The notes under the pieces: generated by a model | Database searches by the model: none | Told to the model about the DNA's origin: nothing | Seen by the model: only the letters and a program-made list of their open reading frames with translations | Position numbers and translations under genes: made by a program | In this document: positions 19,245 to 30,060 of the stretch, piece by piece | Numbering within the stretch: position 1 is the first letter of the stretch | Layout: each line of letters starts with the position of its first letter | Source: Clostridia bacterium | Lineage (GTDB): Bacteria; Bacillota; Clostridia; TANB77; CAG-508 | Assembly (NCBI GenBank): GCA_017626365.1 | Contig: JAGAIV010000008.1 | Location: 27,269-91,268, forward strand | Reading direction: 5' to 3' | DNA length: 64,000 bases

Positions 19245-19286
19245 AAAAACTGACAAATTTACATAAAATACTTGTCAGTTTTTGTT
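19245..19286 (+). terminator. terminator of trmFO
   Basis: AAAACTGACAA pairs with TTGTCAGTTTTT. Its 3' arm is also the -35 of the next promoter. Confidence 0.85.
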
Positions 19287-19300
19287 TTGTATGGTAAAAT
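19272..19300 (+). promoter_or_regulatory. promoter of the repeat-protein gene
   Basis: TTGTCA, 17 bases, TAAAAT; overlaps the trmFO terminator. Confidence 0.6.
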
Positions 19301-19352
19301 ATACATAAGTGTGATTTTACTAAATTTAAGTAAAATTGAAAGGAGAAAACAA

Positions 19353-21470
19353 ATGGAAGAAGAAAAGAAAATGTTTGAAGAAATTGAACCTTTAATAATG
19401 GATTATATAGCATATACTAAACAAGAGACACCAGATGTATGGTTTGATTCAAGAGCAGCTGCTCAATTAGAAAGAGAAAAAAAACAATATAGCAACGATA
19501 TAGAAGGTGAATTATTACGCCAATTAGATGAGGAAAAAGGAAAAGAGAAAAGAGAAAAATTAATTGAGCAATTAAACCAAATAAGAGAAGAAAATAAACA
19601 ACAAAAAAGAGAAGTTATATATGGTAAGGCTAAAGAATTTATTGATTCTAACAAAGAAAAAATGAATAAGGAAATTGAAGAAAAAACAGCAGAATTAGAA
19701 GCAGTTAAAAAAGAAAGAAACCAAGCTATTATAAGTAAAAATAAAGCATATAGCTTAAGAAAAACAGTATTTAAACAAGTAGGAGAAAATTCTAAAGTAT
19801 ATAAAGCAGCCGATGAAGAAGCAAAAGAAGCATTAGAAAATATGAAATCACTTGGCAAAAAATACGATGAAATAAACAAACAATTAGAAGAATCACAAGG
19901 AAAGTTAGCTAGTTTTGAAGAAAAATATAATGGAATTGAATTTTCAAGTTCAGCTGGTGTATATAATTTGCTTGATATTATTGGAATACAAGAAGAACAA
20001 TTAGAAGCTAGAATGTCAGATGGTCAAGTATATCAAAGTGGTAGAAAAGTAGATGACATGGGAGAAATCAAAAGAATGCAAGAAGAAGCTACTAGACAGC
20101 AATTACGTGAAGAATTAGAGACAAGATTTAGAGAAATGGAAACAGGATATGAAGATTTATTATTAGATAAGTATGTATACGCAAGAGAAAATGCATTAGG
20201 AACGCAAGATATAGATGATCTTCAATCAATATTAGATGATCTTACTGGAAAAAGCTTACTAGATGTATATAAAGAACAAGTGAAGTTTTTTAAAGATGAT
20301 GAAGAAACGAGAAAAAAATTAGAAGATTTAATTAAAAAAGTTGAGGATAGAAAAGCAGAATTAGAAAATTTTAAATCAGGAGCAAAAGCACCAGAAGCAA
20401 AAACACCAGGAGCAAAAACACCAGGAGCAAAAGCACCAGAAGCAAAAGCACCAGAAGCAAAAGAACCAGGAGCAAAAGCACCAGAAGCAAAAGCACCAGA
20501 AGCAAAAACACCAGGAGCAAAAGCACCAGAAGCAAAAACACCAGGAGCAAAAGCACCAGAAGCAAAAGCACCAGAAGCAAAAACACCAGGAGCAAAAGCA
20601 CCAGAAGCAAAAACACCAGGAGCAAAAGCACCAGAAGCAAAAGCACCAGAAACAAAGACACCAGAGGAAAAAGTAACAATAAAAAATATAACAATAGGAC
20701 AAGAAATTTCTATTGAATATAATAAAGATAATAACAAAAAAGAAATTCTAGATTTTAAACGTATAAAAGCAAATTTGGAAAAGACGAATGAAGAAAAAAT
20801 TGACATGATGAAAAAACTAGGAATCAATAGTATATCTATAGAAGAAAAACAATTAAGTAGAATAGATTCTAATGTTATATATGCATTATTAAGAGCAACA
20901 AAATCAGGAGTTAGTAAAGAAGAAGCAAGAGAAGCATTAGAAGGTTATATGGGTGCCCTAAAAGGAGAAAAAGAATCACAAGAAAATACAAAAAAATGGT
21001 TAAATTATGATATGCGTGACATGAAGTTCTTGAAACCAAGAAACTTATGGAAGAGATTAACGAGAGGACAAGAATATGATCAACTTTACAATTATGCAAT
21101 TGCAGCAGACAATAAAGGAATGGCAAATGTAGAGCATGATTCATGGGGACCAATTAGAAGAATGTTTAGCAAAGTATTTTTAACAGAACCACTAAGAATT
21201 GATGGAAAAGTATATGAAGCGAAAACAAAAGGACAAATGCGAATGAGCATAAAGAAAAAAGCTAACAGAATGTTGAATCAATCAGAAGTGGAAAAAGCGT
21301 ATAAGTCATATAAAAAAGCATCTAAATTAAAAGATAGAGAAGATATTAAAATTGATGATGATGTAAAGAAAAAAATAGAAAAAGTTACAGAGAAATTTAA
21401 TGAGGACATGAAAAATCCAACATATAATATGGATATTAACTCTAAATTAAATAAAGGTATAGAAAAATAA
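19353..21470 (+). CDS. large coiled-coil protein with PEAK/PGAK pentapeptide repeats
   Basis: Unrecognised 705-residue cytoplasmic protein (no signal or membrane segment). Residues 1-340 are charged coiled coil ([32 protein letters not shown]). Residues 346-440 are 19 tandem [10 protein letters not shown] pentapeptides that form a rod or linker. The C-terminal 250 residues are a mixed, basic region ([40 protein letters not shown]). ATG 19353 has AAAGGAG eight bases upstream; an earlier in-frame start at 19272 lies on the promoter. The layout suggests a structural or scaffold protein; function unknown. Own promoter and terminator. Confidence 0.75.
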   Translation: MEEEKKMFEEIEPLIMDYIAYTKQETPDVWFDSRAAAQLEREKKQYSNDIEGELLRQLDEEKGKEKREKLIEQLNQIREENKQQKREVIYGKAKEFIDSNKEKMNKEIEEKTAELEAVKKERNQAIISKNKAYSLRKTVFKQVGENSKVYKAADEEAKEALENMKSLGKKYDEINKQLEESQGKLASFEEKYNGIEFSSSAGVYNLLDIIGIQEEQLEARMSDGQVYQSGRKVDDMGEIKRMQEEATRQQLREELETRFREMETGYEDLLLDKYVYARENALGTQDIDDLQSILDDLTGKSLLDVYKEQVKFFKDDEETRKKLEDLIKKVEDRKAELENFKSGAKAPEAKTPGAKTPGAKAPEAKAPEAKEPGAKAPEAKAPEAKTPGAKAPEAKTPGAKAPEAKAPEAKTPGAKAPEAKTPGAKAPEAKAPETKTPEEKVTIKNITIGQEISIEYNKDNNKKEILDFKRIKANLEKTNEEKIDMMKKLGINSISIEEKQLSRIDSNVIYALLRATKSGVSKEEAREALEGYMGALKGEKESQENTKKWLNYDMRDMKFLKPRNLWKRLTRGQEYDQLYNYAIAADNKGMANVEHDSWGPIRRMFSKVFLTEPLRIDGKVYEAKTKGQMRMSIKKKANRMLNQSEVEKAYKSYKKASKLKDREDIKIDDDVKKKIEKVTEKFNEDMKNPTYNMDINSKLNKGIEK
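20388..20672 (+). repeat. 15-bp tandem repeat encoding (A/T)P(E/G)AK, 19 units
   Basis: Nineteen in-frame 15-base units of two main types, GCACCAGAAGCAAAA and ACACCAGGAGCAAAA. They are arranged in higher-order blocks of two and three units, a sign of recent unequal exchange. The last two units are diverged. Confidence 0.95.
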
Positions 21471-21471
21471 A

Positions 21472-21509
21472 AAAAAGACCTAGTGATAATAATCATTAGG
21501 TCTTTTTTT
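21472..21509 (+). terminator. terminator of the repeat-protein gene
   Basis: AAAGACCTA pairs with TAGGTCTTTTTTT. Confidence 0.85.
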
Positions 21510-21549
21510 AGCTAATATATAAAGAATATAATGTATACTTCACATAAAC

Positions 21550-21578
21550 TTGCATTTTTTATGTAAATGTAGTATAAT
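21550..21578 (+). promoter_or_regulatory. promoter of the small membrane protein
   Basis: TTGCAT, 17 bases, TATAAT. Confidence 0.65.
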
Positions 21579-21652
21579 ATATGTATGTAAGTTATCGACA
21601 AGGTAACAAAGTTTCATATTTCAAAAATAAAAAACAAAAGGAGGATAAAAAT

Positions 21653-21940
21653 ATGAAACAGTGGACAAAACGGTTAATTTATAAAGTAGTTGCAGCGGTG
21701 TTGACAGCAGCAGTAGGTTTGGTGCTTTGTGGGATTGCAGCGTTATTGAGCTGGATATTCAGATTGATCCCTAAGACTACAAAAAGCCTCGATCCATATT
21801 CGGTGGTAATAACCATCTTGGCTTGCTTTATAATCTCGCTTCTTGGTGAGTTGGTTGGCTGGATTTGGAAGAAAATCCGGAAAAACAGAAAGCCAAGGAG
21901 GAGAAAAGACGAAGAAGATGATGAAGATGAAGATGAATAA
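21653..21940 (+). CDS. small membrane protein with acidic tail; CGG codons read in frame
   Basis: Unrecognised 95-residue protein with two hydrophobic segments (VVAAVLTAAVGLVLCGIAAL and VVITILACFIISLLGELVGW) and a strongly basic then acidic C-terminus (KNRKPRRRKDEEDDEDEDE). AAGGAGG precedes ATG 21653. Codon use is unlike neighbours (TTG, CTT, CTC, GTG, AGG, ATC). CGG occurs at codons 7 and 76. At codon 7, quadruplet reading (CGGT) would be followed directly by TAA, so full length needs CGG as a triplet. Monocistronic with its own promoter and terminator. Confidence 0.7.
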   Translation: MKQWTKRLIYKVVAAVLTAAVGLVLCGIAALLSWIFRLIPKTTKSLDPYSVVITILACFIISLLGELVGWIWKKIRKNRKPRRRKDEEDDEDEDE

Positions 21941-21962
21941 TCTTCATCGGAAACGACCGTTT

Positions 21963-21993
21963 AGGTGGGGAATTTATATTACCCCACCTTTTT
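21963..21993 (+). terminator. terminator of the small membrane protein
   Basis: AGGTGGGG pairs with CCCCACCT followed by T5. Confidence 0.9.
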
Positions 21994-22038
21994 CTATTAT
22001 ATTAGCCAAAAAGTTATGAAAAATAAAGGATTTTTTTC

Positions 22039-22067
22039 TTGACTTTCTTATAGAAGCATGATAAAAT
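22039..22067 (+). promoter_or_regulatory. promoter of the str operon
   Basis: TTGACT, 17 bases, TAAAAT, about 200 bases before rpsL. Confidence 0.7.
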
Positions 22068-22070
22068 ATT

Positions 22071-22119
22071 AACCGTTATGGTAAAATGCTATAAATAGCA
22101 TTTCCGTAACGGTTTTATT
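22071..22119 (+). promoter_or_regulatory. two-part hairpin at the start of the rpsL leader
   Basis: Outer stem AACCGTTA/TAACGGTT encloses inner stem AAATGCTA/TAGCATTT, followed by TTATTTAT. It begins right after the -10 box, at the 5' end of the transcript. It could be an attenuator or a stabilising cap. The remaining leader to 22274 shows an A/T-rich imperfect repeat (TTAGATTTTCTTGCAAG and CTAGAAAATCTTAG) and no gene. Confidence 0.6.
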
Positions 22120-22274
22120 TATATTGTAGGAATTTTCGACTAGAGGGAGAAAAGCTCCGTACAAGATAAATATGCGAAAGTTAGATTTTCTTGCAAGAAT
22201 TGCTAGAAAATCTTAGTTCCGTACATTTGTCACACAAATAAAACAAATGTCAAATTTAAGGAGGTGAAATTTAA

Positions 22275-22688
22275 GTGCCAACAATTAACCAATTAGTAAG
22301 AAAAGGAAGAAAAACAACTACTACAAAATCAACAGCTCCTGCTTTACAACATGGATACAATTCTAGAAAGAAAACATTAACAGATGCAAGAGCGCCACAA
22401 AAAAGAGGCGTTTGTACAGTAGTTAAAACCGTAACTCCTAAGAAACCAAACTCAGCTTTAAGAAAAGTAGCCAGAGTTAGACTTTCTAACGGATACGAAG
22501 TTACTTCTTATATTCCAGGAATTGGACACAACCTACAAGAACATAGTGTTGTTCTAATAAGAGGAGGAAGGGTAAAAGATTTACCTGGTGTTCGTTACCA
22601 CATTATAAGAGGAACATTAGATACAGCTGGGGTAAAAGACAGAATGCAAGCTCGTTCAAAATATGGAGCGAAAAAACCAAAAAAATAA
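22275..22688 (+). CDS. rpsL: 30S ribosomal protein S12
   Basis: Decoding-centre protein. [12 protein letters not shown] start, [15 protein letters not shown] and [25 protein letters not shown] motifs, 137 residues. GTG start with GGAGGTGAAA upstream. First gene of the str operon. Confidence 0.99.
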   Translation: MPTINQLVRKGRKTTTTKSTAPALQHGYNSRKKTLTDARAPQKRGVCTVVKTVTPKKPNSALRKVARVRLSNGYEVTSYIPGIGHNLQEHSVVLIRGGRVKDLPGVRYHIIRGTLDTAGVKDRMQARSKYGAKKPKK

Positions 22689-22873
22689 AGATTTAAATGA
22701 AAATCAGCATCTTGCGTTGTCAAGGCTACGTAAATATTTTTTCAATGTACAAAAGTATTATTTCAAAAATATTTACTTGCTTTCCTAGCAATATACTAAT
22801 TTTGATTTAAATCATAGTTAGAAAATTGGGATAACAAAGATGTGGTTAGTGCTTGTAATTCTTACTAAACTTA

Positions 22874-22936
22874 AGGTACTTAAATTTAGATAGATTTATA
22901 GCACTATACGGGAAAGAATAGCTTTCCAGAGTACCT
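22874..22936 (+). promoter_or_regulatory. structured rpsL-rpsG intergenic RNA
   Basis: The 297-base rpsL-rpsG gap has no gene. AGGTACT (22874) and AGTACCT (22930) form an outer helix around GGAAAG/CTTTCC (22911-22927). S7 is known to bind the rpsL-rpsG intergenic region in other bacteria; whether this RNA does so is inference. Confidence 0.4.
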
Positions 22937-22946
22937 AGATACTTAG

Positions 22947-23456
<510 letters not shown>

Positions 23457-23499
23457 AATAAAACTACAAATGGTAAAATAATAAAAGGAGGAAAAAAAG

Positions 23500-25584
23500 T
23501 TGGGTAAAAGAGATGTCTCATTAGAAATGACCAGAAATATAGGAATTATGGCTCACATTGATGCTGGTAAAACAACAACAACTGAGAGAATACTTTTCTA
23601 TACTGGTAGAGTTCATAAAATTGGAGAAACTCATGAAGGTGCTGCAACAATGGACTGGATGGCTCAAGAACAAGAAAGAGGTATTACAATCACATCTGCT
23701 GCAACAACTACTCATTGGTTAAACCATAGAATTAACATCATCGATACTCCAGGTCACGTTGACTTTACAGTTGAAGTACAAAGATCATTAAGAGTATTAG
23801 ATGGTTCTGTAACAGTATTCTGTGCTAAAGGTGGAGTTCAACCACAATCAGAAACTGTATGGAGACAAGCTGATAAATATCATGTTCCAAGAATGGCATA
23901 TGTAAATAAAATGGATATTACAGGTGCTAACTTCTTAGGATGTGTTGAGCAAATGAAAGATCGTTTAAATGCAAACGCAGTTCCAGTTCAATTACCAATT
24001 GGGGCAGAAGATACTTTCCAAGGAATAGTAGATTTAATTAAAATGAGAGCATTTATTCATAAAGACGATTTAGGAAAAGAAATTGAAGAATGTGATATTC
24101 CTGCTGATATGGTAGAAGAAGCTAATAAATTTAGAGCTCAAATGATTGAAGCAGCAGCAGAGCAAGATGACGATTTAATGATGAAATATTTAGAAGGAGA
24201 AGAATTAACAGAAGAAGAAATCAAAAAAGGCTTACGTAAAGGAACAATTAATAACAATATCGTTCCAGTATGTTGCGGTTCTTCTTACAAAAACAAAGGG
24301 GTTCAAGAATTATTAAACGCTATTGTTGATTATATGCCATCTCCACTAGATATTCCACACATTAAAGGTGTAGATTTAGATGGAAATGAAATTGAAGCAA
24401 AAACAGGTGATAATGAACCATTTGCTGCATTAGCATTCAAAATTGCAACAGATCCATTCGTTGGAAAACTTTGTTTCTTTAGAGTTTACTCTGGAACTTT
24501 ACAAGCAGGTTCTACAGTATTAAACTCTACAAAGGACAAAAAAGAAAGAATTGGACGTATCTTACAAATGCATGCAAACCACAGAGAAGATATTGAAGAA
24601 GTATTTTCAGGAGATATTGCAGCAGCTGTTGGTCTAAAAGATACAACAACAGGAGATACATTATGCGATCCAGCTCATCCAGTAATTCTAGAATCAATGG
24701 AATTCCCAGAGCCAGTTATCGATATTGCGATTGAACCAAAGGATAAAGTAGCAAGTGAGAAAATGGGTATCGCTCTTGCAAAACTTGCAGAAGAAGATCC
24801 TACTTTCAAAACTTATACAAACCATGAAACAGGTCAAACAATTATCGCTGGAATGGGTGAATTACATCTAGATATTATCGTAGATAGATTAAAAAGAGAA
24901 TTCAAAGTAGAAGCAAATGTTGGTAAACCACAAGTTGCTTATAAAGAAACTATTAGAGAAGCAACCAGAGTTGAAGGAAAATTCATTCGTCAATCTGGTG
25001 GACGTGGACAATATGGTCACGTATGGCTAGAAATGGAACCATTAGAGCCAGGTAGTGGTATTGAATTTGAAAGTAAAATCGTTGGTGGAGCTGTTCCAAA
25101 AGAATACATTAAACCAATTGAAGAAGGAATTCGTGAAGCTGCTGAAAGTGGTATTCTTGCTGGATACCCAGTAATCGACTTTAAAGCAACATTAGTTGAT
25201 GGTTCTTACCATGAAGTTGACTCTTCAGAAATGGCCTTCAAAATTGCAGGTTCTATGGCATTCAAAGAAGGATGTAAAAAAGGAAAATCTGTTATATTAG
25301 AGCCTATTATGAAGGTTGAAGTAACAGTTCCTGAAGAATACATGGGAGACGTTATTGGTGACATTAACTCTAGACGTGGTAGAATGGAAGGAATGGAAGC
25401 AAGAAGCGGAAACCAAATCATTCGTGGATTTATTCCATTATCTGAAATGTTTGGATACGCAACAGACCTTCGTTCAAAAACACAAGGTAGAGGAACGTAT
25501 TCTATGGAACCATCTCACTATGAAGAAGTTCCAAAATCAGTACTAGATCAAATCGTTGCATCTCGTGCTAAGAAAGAAGAATAA
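23500..25584 (+). CDS. fusA: elongation factor G
   Basis: Translocation GTPase of 694 residues. G1 [16 protein letters not shown]3 [10 protein letters not shown]4 NKMD, and the domain IV to V regions ([29 protein letters not shown]). TTG start preceded by AAAGGAGG. In the usual str order after rpsG. There is a possible tuf promoter just downstream. Confidence 0.99.
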   Translation: MGKRDVSLEMTRNIGIMAHIDAGKTTTTERILFYTGRVHKIGETHEGAATMDWMAQEQERGITITSAATTTHWLNHRINIIDTPGHVDFTVEVQRSLRVLDGSVTVFCAKGGVQPQSETVWRQADKYHVPRMAYVNKMDITGANFLGCVEQMKDRLNANAVPVQLPIGAEDTFQGIVDLIKMRAFIHKDDLGKEIEECDIPADMVEEANKFRAQMIEAAAEQDDDLMMKYLEGEELTEEEIKKGLRKGTINNNIVPVCCGSSYKNKGVQELLNAIVDYMPSPLDIPHIKGVDLDGNEIEAKTGDNEPFAALAFKIATDPFVGKLCFFRVYSGTLQAGSTVLNSTKDKKERIGRILQMHANHREDIEEVFSGDIAAAVGLKDTTTGDTLCDPAHPVILESMEFPEPVIDIAIEPKDKVASEKMGIALAKLAEEDPTFKTYTNHETGQTIIAGMGELHLDIIVDRLKREFKVEANVGKPQVAYKETIREATRVEGKFIRQSGGRGQYGHVWLEMEPLEPGSGIEFESKIVGGAVPKEYIKPIEEGIREAAESGILAGYPVIDFKATLVDGSYHEVDSSEMAFKIAGSMAFKEGCKKGKSVILEPIMKVEVTVPEEYMGDVIGDINSRRGRMEGMEARSGNQIIRGFIPLSEMFGYATDLRSKTQGRGTYSMEPSHYEEVPKSVLDQIVASRAKKEE

Positions 25585-25598
25585 AATTGAATAAAGTA

Positions 25599-25627
25599 TT
25601 GCAATTTTAGCAAAAGTATTATAAAAT
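25599..25627 (+). promoter_or_regulatory. internal promoter for tuf
   Basis: TTGCAA, 17 bases, TAAAAT, in the 115-base fusA-tuf gap. Confidence 0.5.
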
Positions 25628-25699
25628 ACTAATGCAAATTAATAATTATCGTTATTAAATTTTAAAAAATAAAATAAAAAATTAAGGAGGAATTCAAAA

Positions 25700-26902
25700 A
25701 TGGCAAAAGCTAAATTTGAAAGAACAAAACCACACGTTAACATCGGAACAATCGGTCACGTTGACCACGGAAAAACAACAACAACAGCAGCTATTACAAA
25801 ATATTTAAGTTTATTAGGAAAAGCTCAATATGAAGCATATGATCAAATCGACGGTGCTCCAGAAGAGAAAGCAAGAGGAATCACAATTAATACAGCTCAC
25901 GTAGAATATGAAACAGATAACAGACACTATGCTCACGTTGACTGCCCAGGACATGCTGATTATGTTAAAAACATGATTACTGGTGCTGCTCAAATGGATG
26001 GTGCTATCCTAGTTGTATCTGCAGCTGATGGACCAATGCCTCAAACAAGAGAGCACATCTTACTTGCAAGACAAGTAGGTGTTAAATATATCGTTGTTTA
26101 CTTAAATAAATGCGATATGGTTGATGATCCAGAACTATTAGAATTAGTTGAAATGGAAGTTAGAGACTTATTATCAAGCTATGATTTCCCAGGAGATGAG
26201 ATTCCAATCATTAAAGGATCTTCATTAAAAGTATTAGAGTCTACATCTACAGATCCAAATGCACCAGAATATGCATGTATGAAAGAATTAATGGATGCTG
26301 TTGATAGCTACATTCCAACACCAGAAAGACCAGTTGATCAACCATTCTTAATGCCAGTTGAAGACGTATTCACAATTACAGGACGTGGAACTGTTGCAAC
26401 AGGTAGAGTAGAAAGAGGTGTTGTAAAACTTTCTGATGAAGTTGAAATCGTAGGATTATCTCAAGAAAAGAGAAAAACAGTTGTTACTGGTGTAGAAATG
26501 TTCAGAAAATTACTAGACCAAGCTGAAGCTGGAGATAACATTGGTGTTCTATTAAGAGGTATTGATAGAAAAGACATCGAAAGAGGTCAAGTTCTAGCAA
26601 AACCAGGAACAATACATCCACATACAAAATTCACATCTGAAGTATACGTTCTAACAAAAGAAGAAGGTGGACGTCATACACCATTCTTCAACGGATATAG
26701 ACCACAATTCTACTTCAGAACAACAGACGTTACAGGTGTTATTGAATTACCTGCAGGAACAGAAATGGTAATGCCAGGAGATAACGTTTCAATGACAATC
26801 GAACTTATCACTCCAATCGCTATCGAAAAAGGATTAAGATTCGCTATTCGTGAAGGTGGACGTACAGTAGGTTCAGGTATCGTTGCTGATATCATTGCTT
26901 AA
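25700..26902 (+). CDS. tuf: elongation factor Tu
   Basis: Aminoacyl-tRNA delivery GTPase of 400 residues. [52 protein letters not shown] and the NKCD motif. AAGGAGG upstream. EF-Tu is the factor that would deliver any four-base-reading tRNA; nothing in its sequence looks unusual. Confidence 0.99.
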   Translation: MAKAKFERTKPHVNIGTIGHVDHGKTTTTAAITKYLSLLGKAQYEAYDQIDGAPEEKARGITINTAHVEYETDNRHYAHVDCPGHADYVKNMITGAAQMDGAILVVSAADGPMPQTREHILLARQVGVKYIVVYLNKCDMVDDPELLELVEMEVRDLLSSYDFPGDEIPIIKGSSLKVLESTSTDPNAPEYACMKELMDAVDSYIPTPERPVDQPFLMPVEDVFTITGRGTVATGRVERGVVKLSDEVEIVGLSQEKRKTVVTGVEMFRKLLDQAEAGDNIGVLLRGIDRKDIERGQVLAKPGTIHPHTKFTSEVYVLTKEEGGRHTPFFNGYRPQFYFRTTDVTGVIELPAGTEMVMPGDNVSMTIELITPIAIEKGLRFAIREGGRTVGSGIVADIIA

Positions 26903-26918
26903 TTTAAATAAGTAATAT

Positions 26919-26954
26919 AAAAAATAGCAAGATTTTAAAATCTTGCTATTTTTG
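26919..26954 (+). terminator. terminator of tuf
   Basis: AAAAATAGCAAGATTTT and AAAATCTTGCTATTTTT form a near-perfect inverted repeat. Confidence 0.9.
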
Positions 26955-27005
26955 TATTATAAATAAAATATATACAGTATAATGCTAAAATTTGAAATTT
27001 AAAAT

Positions 27006-27034
27006 TTGACATCTAATAAAATAGATGTTATAAT
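27006..27034 (+). promoter_or_regulatory. promoter of antitoxin RNA, locus 1
   Basis: TTGACA, 17 bases, TATAAT: perfect consensus, directed into the shared terminator. Confidence 0.85.
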
Positions 27035-27040
27035 AACTTC

Positions 27041-27107
27041 AAGACGTCGAAAAAGTATATCTTTCAAAAGAGATAAAAAAGAGTAGGACTGCATTCCTAC
27101 TCTTTTT
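27041..27107 (+). ncRNA. putative type I antitoxin RNA, locus 1
   Basis: A short transcript of about 67 nt from the consensus promoter to the bidirectional hairpin AAGAGTAGGA/TCCTACTCTT (27075-27107). Near its 5' end (27054-27071) it carries AGTATATCTTTCAAAAGA. This is repeated as AGTACATCTTTCAAAAGA at 27169-27186, which on the other strand spans the toxin start. The RNA can therefore pair with the toxin initiation region as well as through the terminator, as in par of pAD1. The RNA is inferred, not observed. Confidence 0.7.
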
Positions 27108-27113
27108 CCTTTA

Positions 27114-27182
27114 CTAATCACTTAAATATTTTATAATTAAATAAAGTATGTAAGCTTTTAGTATCTTTAGTACATCTTTCAA
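27114..27182 (-). CDS. 22-residue hydrophobic peptide, Fst-like type I toxin, locus 1
   Basis: Short ORF with TTG start (KDVLKILKAYILYLIIKY...), one amphipathic/hydrophobic helix and a polar end (LSD). AAAGGAGG (27190-27197) lies seven bases upstream. The start resembles Fst (MKDL...). Toxin mRNA would run from a consensus promoter at 27251-27223 to the shared terminator. Peptides of this type insert in the membrane; toxicity here is inferred from locus layout. Confidence 0.7.
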   Translation of the reverse strand: MKDVLKILKAYILYLIIKYLSD

Positions 27183-27222
27183 AAGAAAACCTCCTTTCCA
27201 CCCTTTTAGAAAGGATAAATGT

Positions 27223-27251
27223 ATTATATATAGCTTATTTAAAATTGTCAA
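27223..27251 (-). promoter_or_regulatory. promoter of toxin mRNA, locus 1
   Basis: On the minus strand TTGACA, 17 bases, TATAAT, about 40 bases before the toxin start. Confidence 0.8.
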
Positions 27252-27335
27252 TTATACAACACAATATTTTTTTAAAATAATTGTAAAATAAAAGAGTATA
27301 TAGTAAAATAAATACATATGAAAAGAGGAGATAGT

Positions 27336-28619
27336 ATGAAAATATTAATTAAAAATGCAAACTTAATTTCAATGGATTCTAAAAGAGAAAAAATAGAAGA
27401 GGGTATAGATATTTTAATAGAAGATAAGCTTATTAAAAAAATTAATACAGATATAAAAGAAAATGTAGATAAAGTAATAGATGCTACAGGAAAAGTTGTT
27501 ATGCCAGGGCTAATTAATACTCATTCTCATGTGCCAATGAGTATCTTCAGAGAAACAGTTGATGGATACATTACACAAGATTGGTTAGAACAAAAGATTT
27601 GGCCAATGGAGGATAAATTAACAAAGAATGACATTTATTATGCTTCACTTTTATCGTTTATTGAAATGATTAAAACCGGAACTACTACAATTAATGATAT
27701 GTATTTTATGACAGAAGAGATTATAAAAGCAGCATTTGAAGCCGGAATTCGTTTGCAAACAACGAGAACATTAATGGATTTAACTGGAGATGGAGATGTA
27801 CGAATAAAAGAATTGGAAGAATTAATAAAAGAATATAGCTCAAAAGATGAAAAAATTACATTTAATATTGGAATTCACGGGTTTTACACATCAAATGATG
27901 CATATATTCCAAAATGTGTAGAACTTGCAAAAAAATATAATTTACCAATTCATATTCATTTTTGTGAGAACAGTAAAGAAGTAGAAGATATCAAAAAGGG
28001 ATATGAAGTACAAAGCCCAGTAGAGTTAATAAAACGCTATTTTAAAGGAATGCATATAATACTAGCTCATAGTGTAAAATTAACTCAAGAAGAAATTATC
28101 GAGCTTGCAAAAGAAGATATATATGTATCACATTGCCCAGTAAGTAACTTAAAACTTGGTTGTGGAATTGCTAAAATTACCAATATGCAAGAAAATGGAA
28201 TTACGGTGAGTCTTGGAACGGATGGACAAGGAAGTGGAAGTAATTTAGATTTATTTGAAACAATGAAATTTACAGCTCTTTTACAAAAAGGAATACAAGA
28301 AAATCCAAAGCTTTTACCTGCTTATGAAGTATTAAAAATGGCTACCATAAATGGTGCTAAAGCTCTAGGCTTAGAAGATAGTATTGGAAGTATTACAGAA
28401 GAAAAAATAGCAGATATTATCATACTAAATCTAGAGGAAGTTACAACAAAACCATTAAATGACACTTTTGCTGAAATTGTATATAATATAAAAGGAACAA
28501 ATGTCGAAACTACCATTATTGGTGGAGATATACTAATGGAAAATAGAAAATTAAGAAAAATAGATGAAAAAAACATTTATGAAGAGTGCAATCAAGTGAT
28601 TTATCGAATCCAAAATTGA
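27336..28619 (+). CDS. mtaD: amidohydrolase, methylthioadenosine/S-adenosylhomocysteine deaminase-like
   Basis: Metal-dependent deaminase of the MtaD/SsnA/AtzA-TrzN group, 427 residues. Motifs: GLINTHSHVPMS (first metal His pair), HIHFCE, LAHSVKLTQEE, SHCPVSNLKLGCG and GTDGQGSGSN (metal Asp). These enzymes deaminate MTA, SAH or adenosine; substrate cannot be fixed from sequence. ATG 27336 has GAGGAG five bases upstream; an in-frame ATG at 27318 precedes that SD. A promoter for the next gene overlaps its stop codon. Confidence 0.85.
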   Translation: MKILIKNANLISMDSKREKIEEGIDILIEDKLIKKINTDIKENVDKVIDATGKVVMPGLINTHSHVPMSIFRETVDGYITQDWLEQKIWPMEDKLTKNDIYYASLLSFIEMIKTGTTTINDMYFMTEEIIKAAFEAGIRLQTTRTLMDLTGDGDVRIKELEELIKEYSSKDEKITFNIGIHGFYTSNDAYIPKCVELAKKYNLPIHIHFCENSKEVEDIKKGYEVQSPVELIKRYFKGMHIILAHSVKLTQEEIIELAKEDIYVSHCPVSNLKLGCGIAKITNMQENGITVSLGTDGQGSGSNLDLFETMKFTALLQKGIQENPKLLPAYEVLKMATINGAKALGLEDSIGSITEEKIADIIILNLEEVTTKPLNDTFAEIVYNIKGTNVETTIIGGDILMENRKLRKIDEKNIYEECNQVIYRIQN

Positions 28620-28644
28620 CATTTTTCTAAATTTGTTATATAAT
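28616..28644 (+). promoter_or_regulatory. promoter of the NlpC/P60 gene
   Basis: TTGACA, 17 bases, TATAAT; the -35 includes the TGA stop of the deaminase gene. Confidence 0.8.
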
Positions 28645-28688
28645 ATTGCAGTATCAATAAAAAGGACTTAAAAAAGGAGCATTTATTT

Positions 28689-30026
28689 ATGACGAACTTT
28701 AAAAAAGCTATTTTATTATTGATTACGGTTTTACTTATTCTATTAGCAATATCACAAATCGTTTTTGGAGCAGACACAGGAAAAGCTCTTAAAGAAGCAA
28801 AACTAAAAAAAGCAATGGATGATGAATCTATTACACTTGAAATTATACCAAAAAACGATGAATTTGAGATTTTAGAAGACCAAGGTGATTGGTACAAAGT
28901 AAATTACCAAAAAATAAAAGGATATGTGAAAAAAGAAGAAGTAGAAGTAAAGAAACAAGAAAATAGCGAAGAAAATCTTACGAATGAACAAGAAAACCAA
29001 GTTACTAATGAAAACCAAGTAAGTAATAATACAGTAGTAGAAGAACCAACAAACGAAATAGAAATAAAAATAGGTGATAAGCTATATACAAAAAGCGAAT
29101 TACAAGTATTTTTAAGACCATTATTAAACTCTATGAAAATAGAAACATTATCAAAAAATCAAGAAGTAAGCGTTATTGAAGTAACGAATAAATGGGTGTA
29201 TGTTTCAGTAAATGGAAAAACAGGATGGATTAGAAAAGAGTTGTTAGCTACAACAGATCAAAACCAAACAGGTGAGACATCTAAGGAAGATAAGAAAGAA
29301 GAAACAAATTACATTAATAAAACAGGATATGTTACTTCCGATGGAATCAATTTTAGAGAGGAACCAAATACCGATAGCAAAGTACTAAAAACATTTCTAC
29401 AAAATGCAAAAGTAACCATTTTACTAGAAGAAGGAGATTGGTATAAAGTAAAGAATAATGACCAAGTGGGATATATCTTAAAAATGTATGTTTCAGAAAA
29501 AAAAGTAACAGTTACTTCAAGAAGTTCTGAAACAAGAACACAAAATACACAAAAAGTAGCGCAAACTACAACACAAACTTCTAAAACAACAGAAACTACA
29601 AATACAAATAATACATCAAAAGAAACTCTAACTACTACATCACAATCATCTTCAAAAGGAAGTCAAATAGTAGCGCTTGCTAAGAAATATTTAGGATGCA
29701 AGTATGTATATGGGGGAGCTACTCCTTCTGGATTTGATTGTTCAGGATTTACAATGTATTTATATAAACAATTTGGAGTAAGTTTACCACATTCAGCAAC
29801 AGCACAATCTAGTAAAGGTACAAAAGTAGCGAAATCTAATTTACAGCCGGGAGATATTGTATTTTTTACAAACTTTAGAACAAATAAAGGAATAGGACAC
29901 TGTGGAATTTATATAGGAAATAATCAATTTATACATGCATCTACAGAAAAAACGGGGGTTATCACATCATCTTTATCAAGTGGTTCATATCAAAAAAGAT
30001 ATGTAACAGCAGTAAGGATTTTTTAA
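28689..30026 (+). CDS. secreted NlpC/P60 peptidoglycan hydrolase with SH3 domains
   Basis: Exported cell-wall endopeptidase of 445 residues. Signal segment at residues 6-27; three bacterial SH3-type repeats (about 30-80, 120-172, 207-262, with WYKV, WVYVSVNGKTGWI and GINFREEPNTDSKVLKTF). A Thr/Ser-rich linker precedes the C-terminal NlpC/P60 domain with catalytic Cys in GFDCSGF, His in GHCGIYIG and third polar residue in FIHASTEKTG. It probably cuts DAP-containing stem peptides. AAAGGAGC precedes the ATG. Confidence 0.92.
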   Translation: MTNFKKAILLLITVLLILLAISQIVFGADTGKALKEAKLKKAMDDESITLEIIPKNDEFEILEDQGDWYKVNYQKIKGYVKKEEVEVKKQENSEENLTNEQENQVTNENQVSNNTVVEEPTNEIEIKIGDKLYTKSELQVFLRPLLNSMKIETLSKNQEVSVIEVTNKWVYVSVNGKTGWIRKELLATTDQNQTGETSKEDKKEETNYINKTGYVTSDGINFREEPNTDSKVLKTFLQNAKVTILLEEGDWYKVKNNDQVGYILKMYVSEKKVTVTSRSSETRTQNTQKVAQTTTQTSKTTETTNTNNTSKETLTTTSQSSSKGSQIVALAKKYLGCKYVYGGATPSGFDCSGFTMYLYKQFGVSLPHSATAQSSKGTKVAKSNLQPGDIVFFTNFRTNKGIGHCGIYIGNNQFIHASTEKTGVITSSLSSGSYQKRYVTAVRIF

Positions 30027-30060
30027 GGGGAGTTATTAGGAACCATAAAGGAAGGTATTT

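Noticed and set aside
20388..20672. CRISPR array
   Set aside because: The repeats are contiguous in-frame 15-mers without unique spacers and lie inside an ORF.
20222..20827. Long minus-strand ORFs opposite the repeat region
   Set aside because: They are open only because the 15-base repeat lacks stops in several frames; they have no SD and low-complexity translations.
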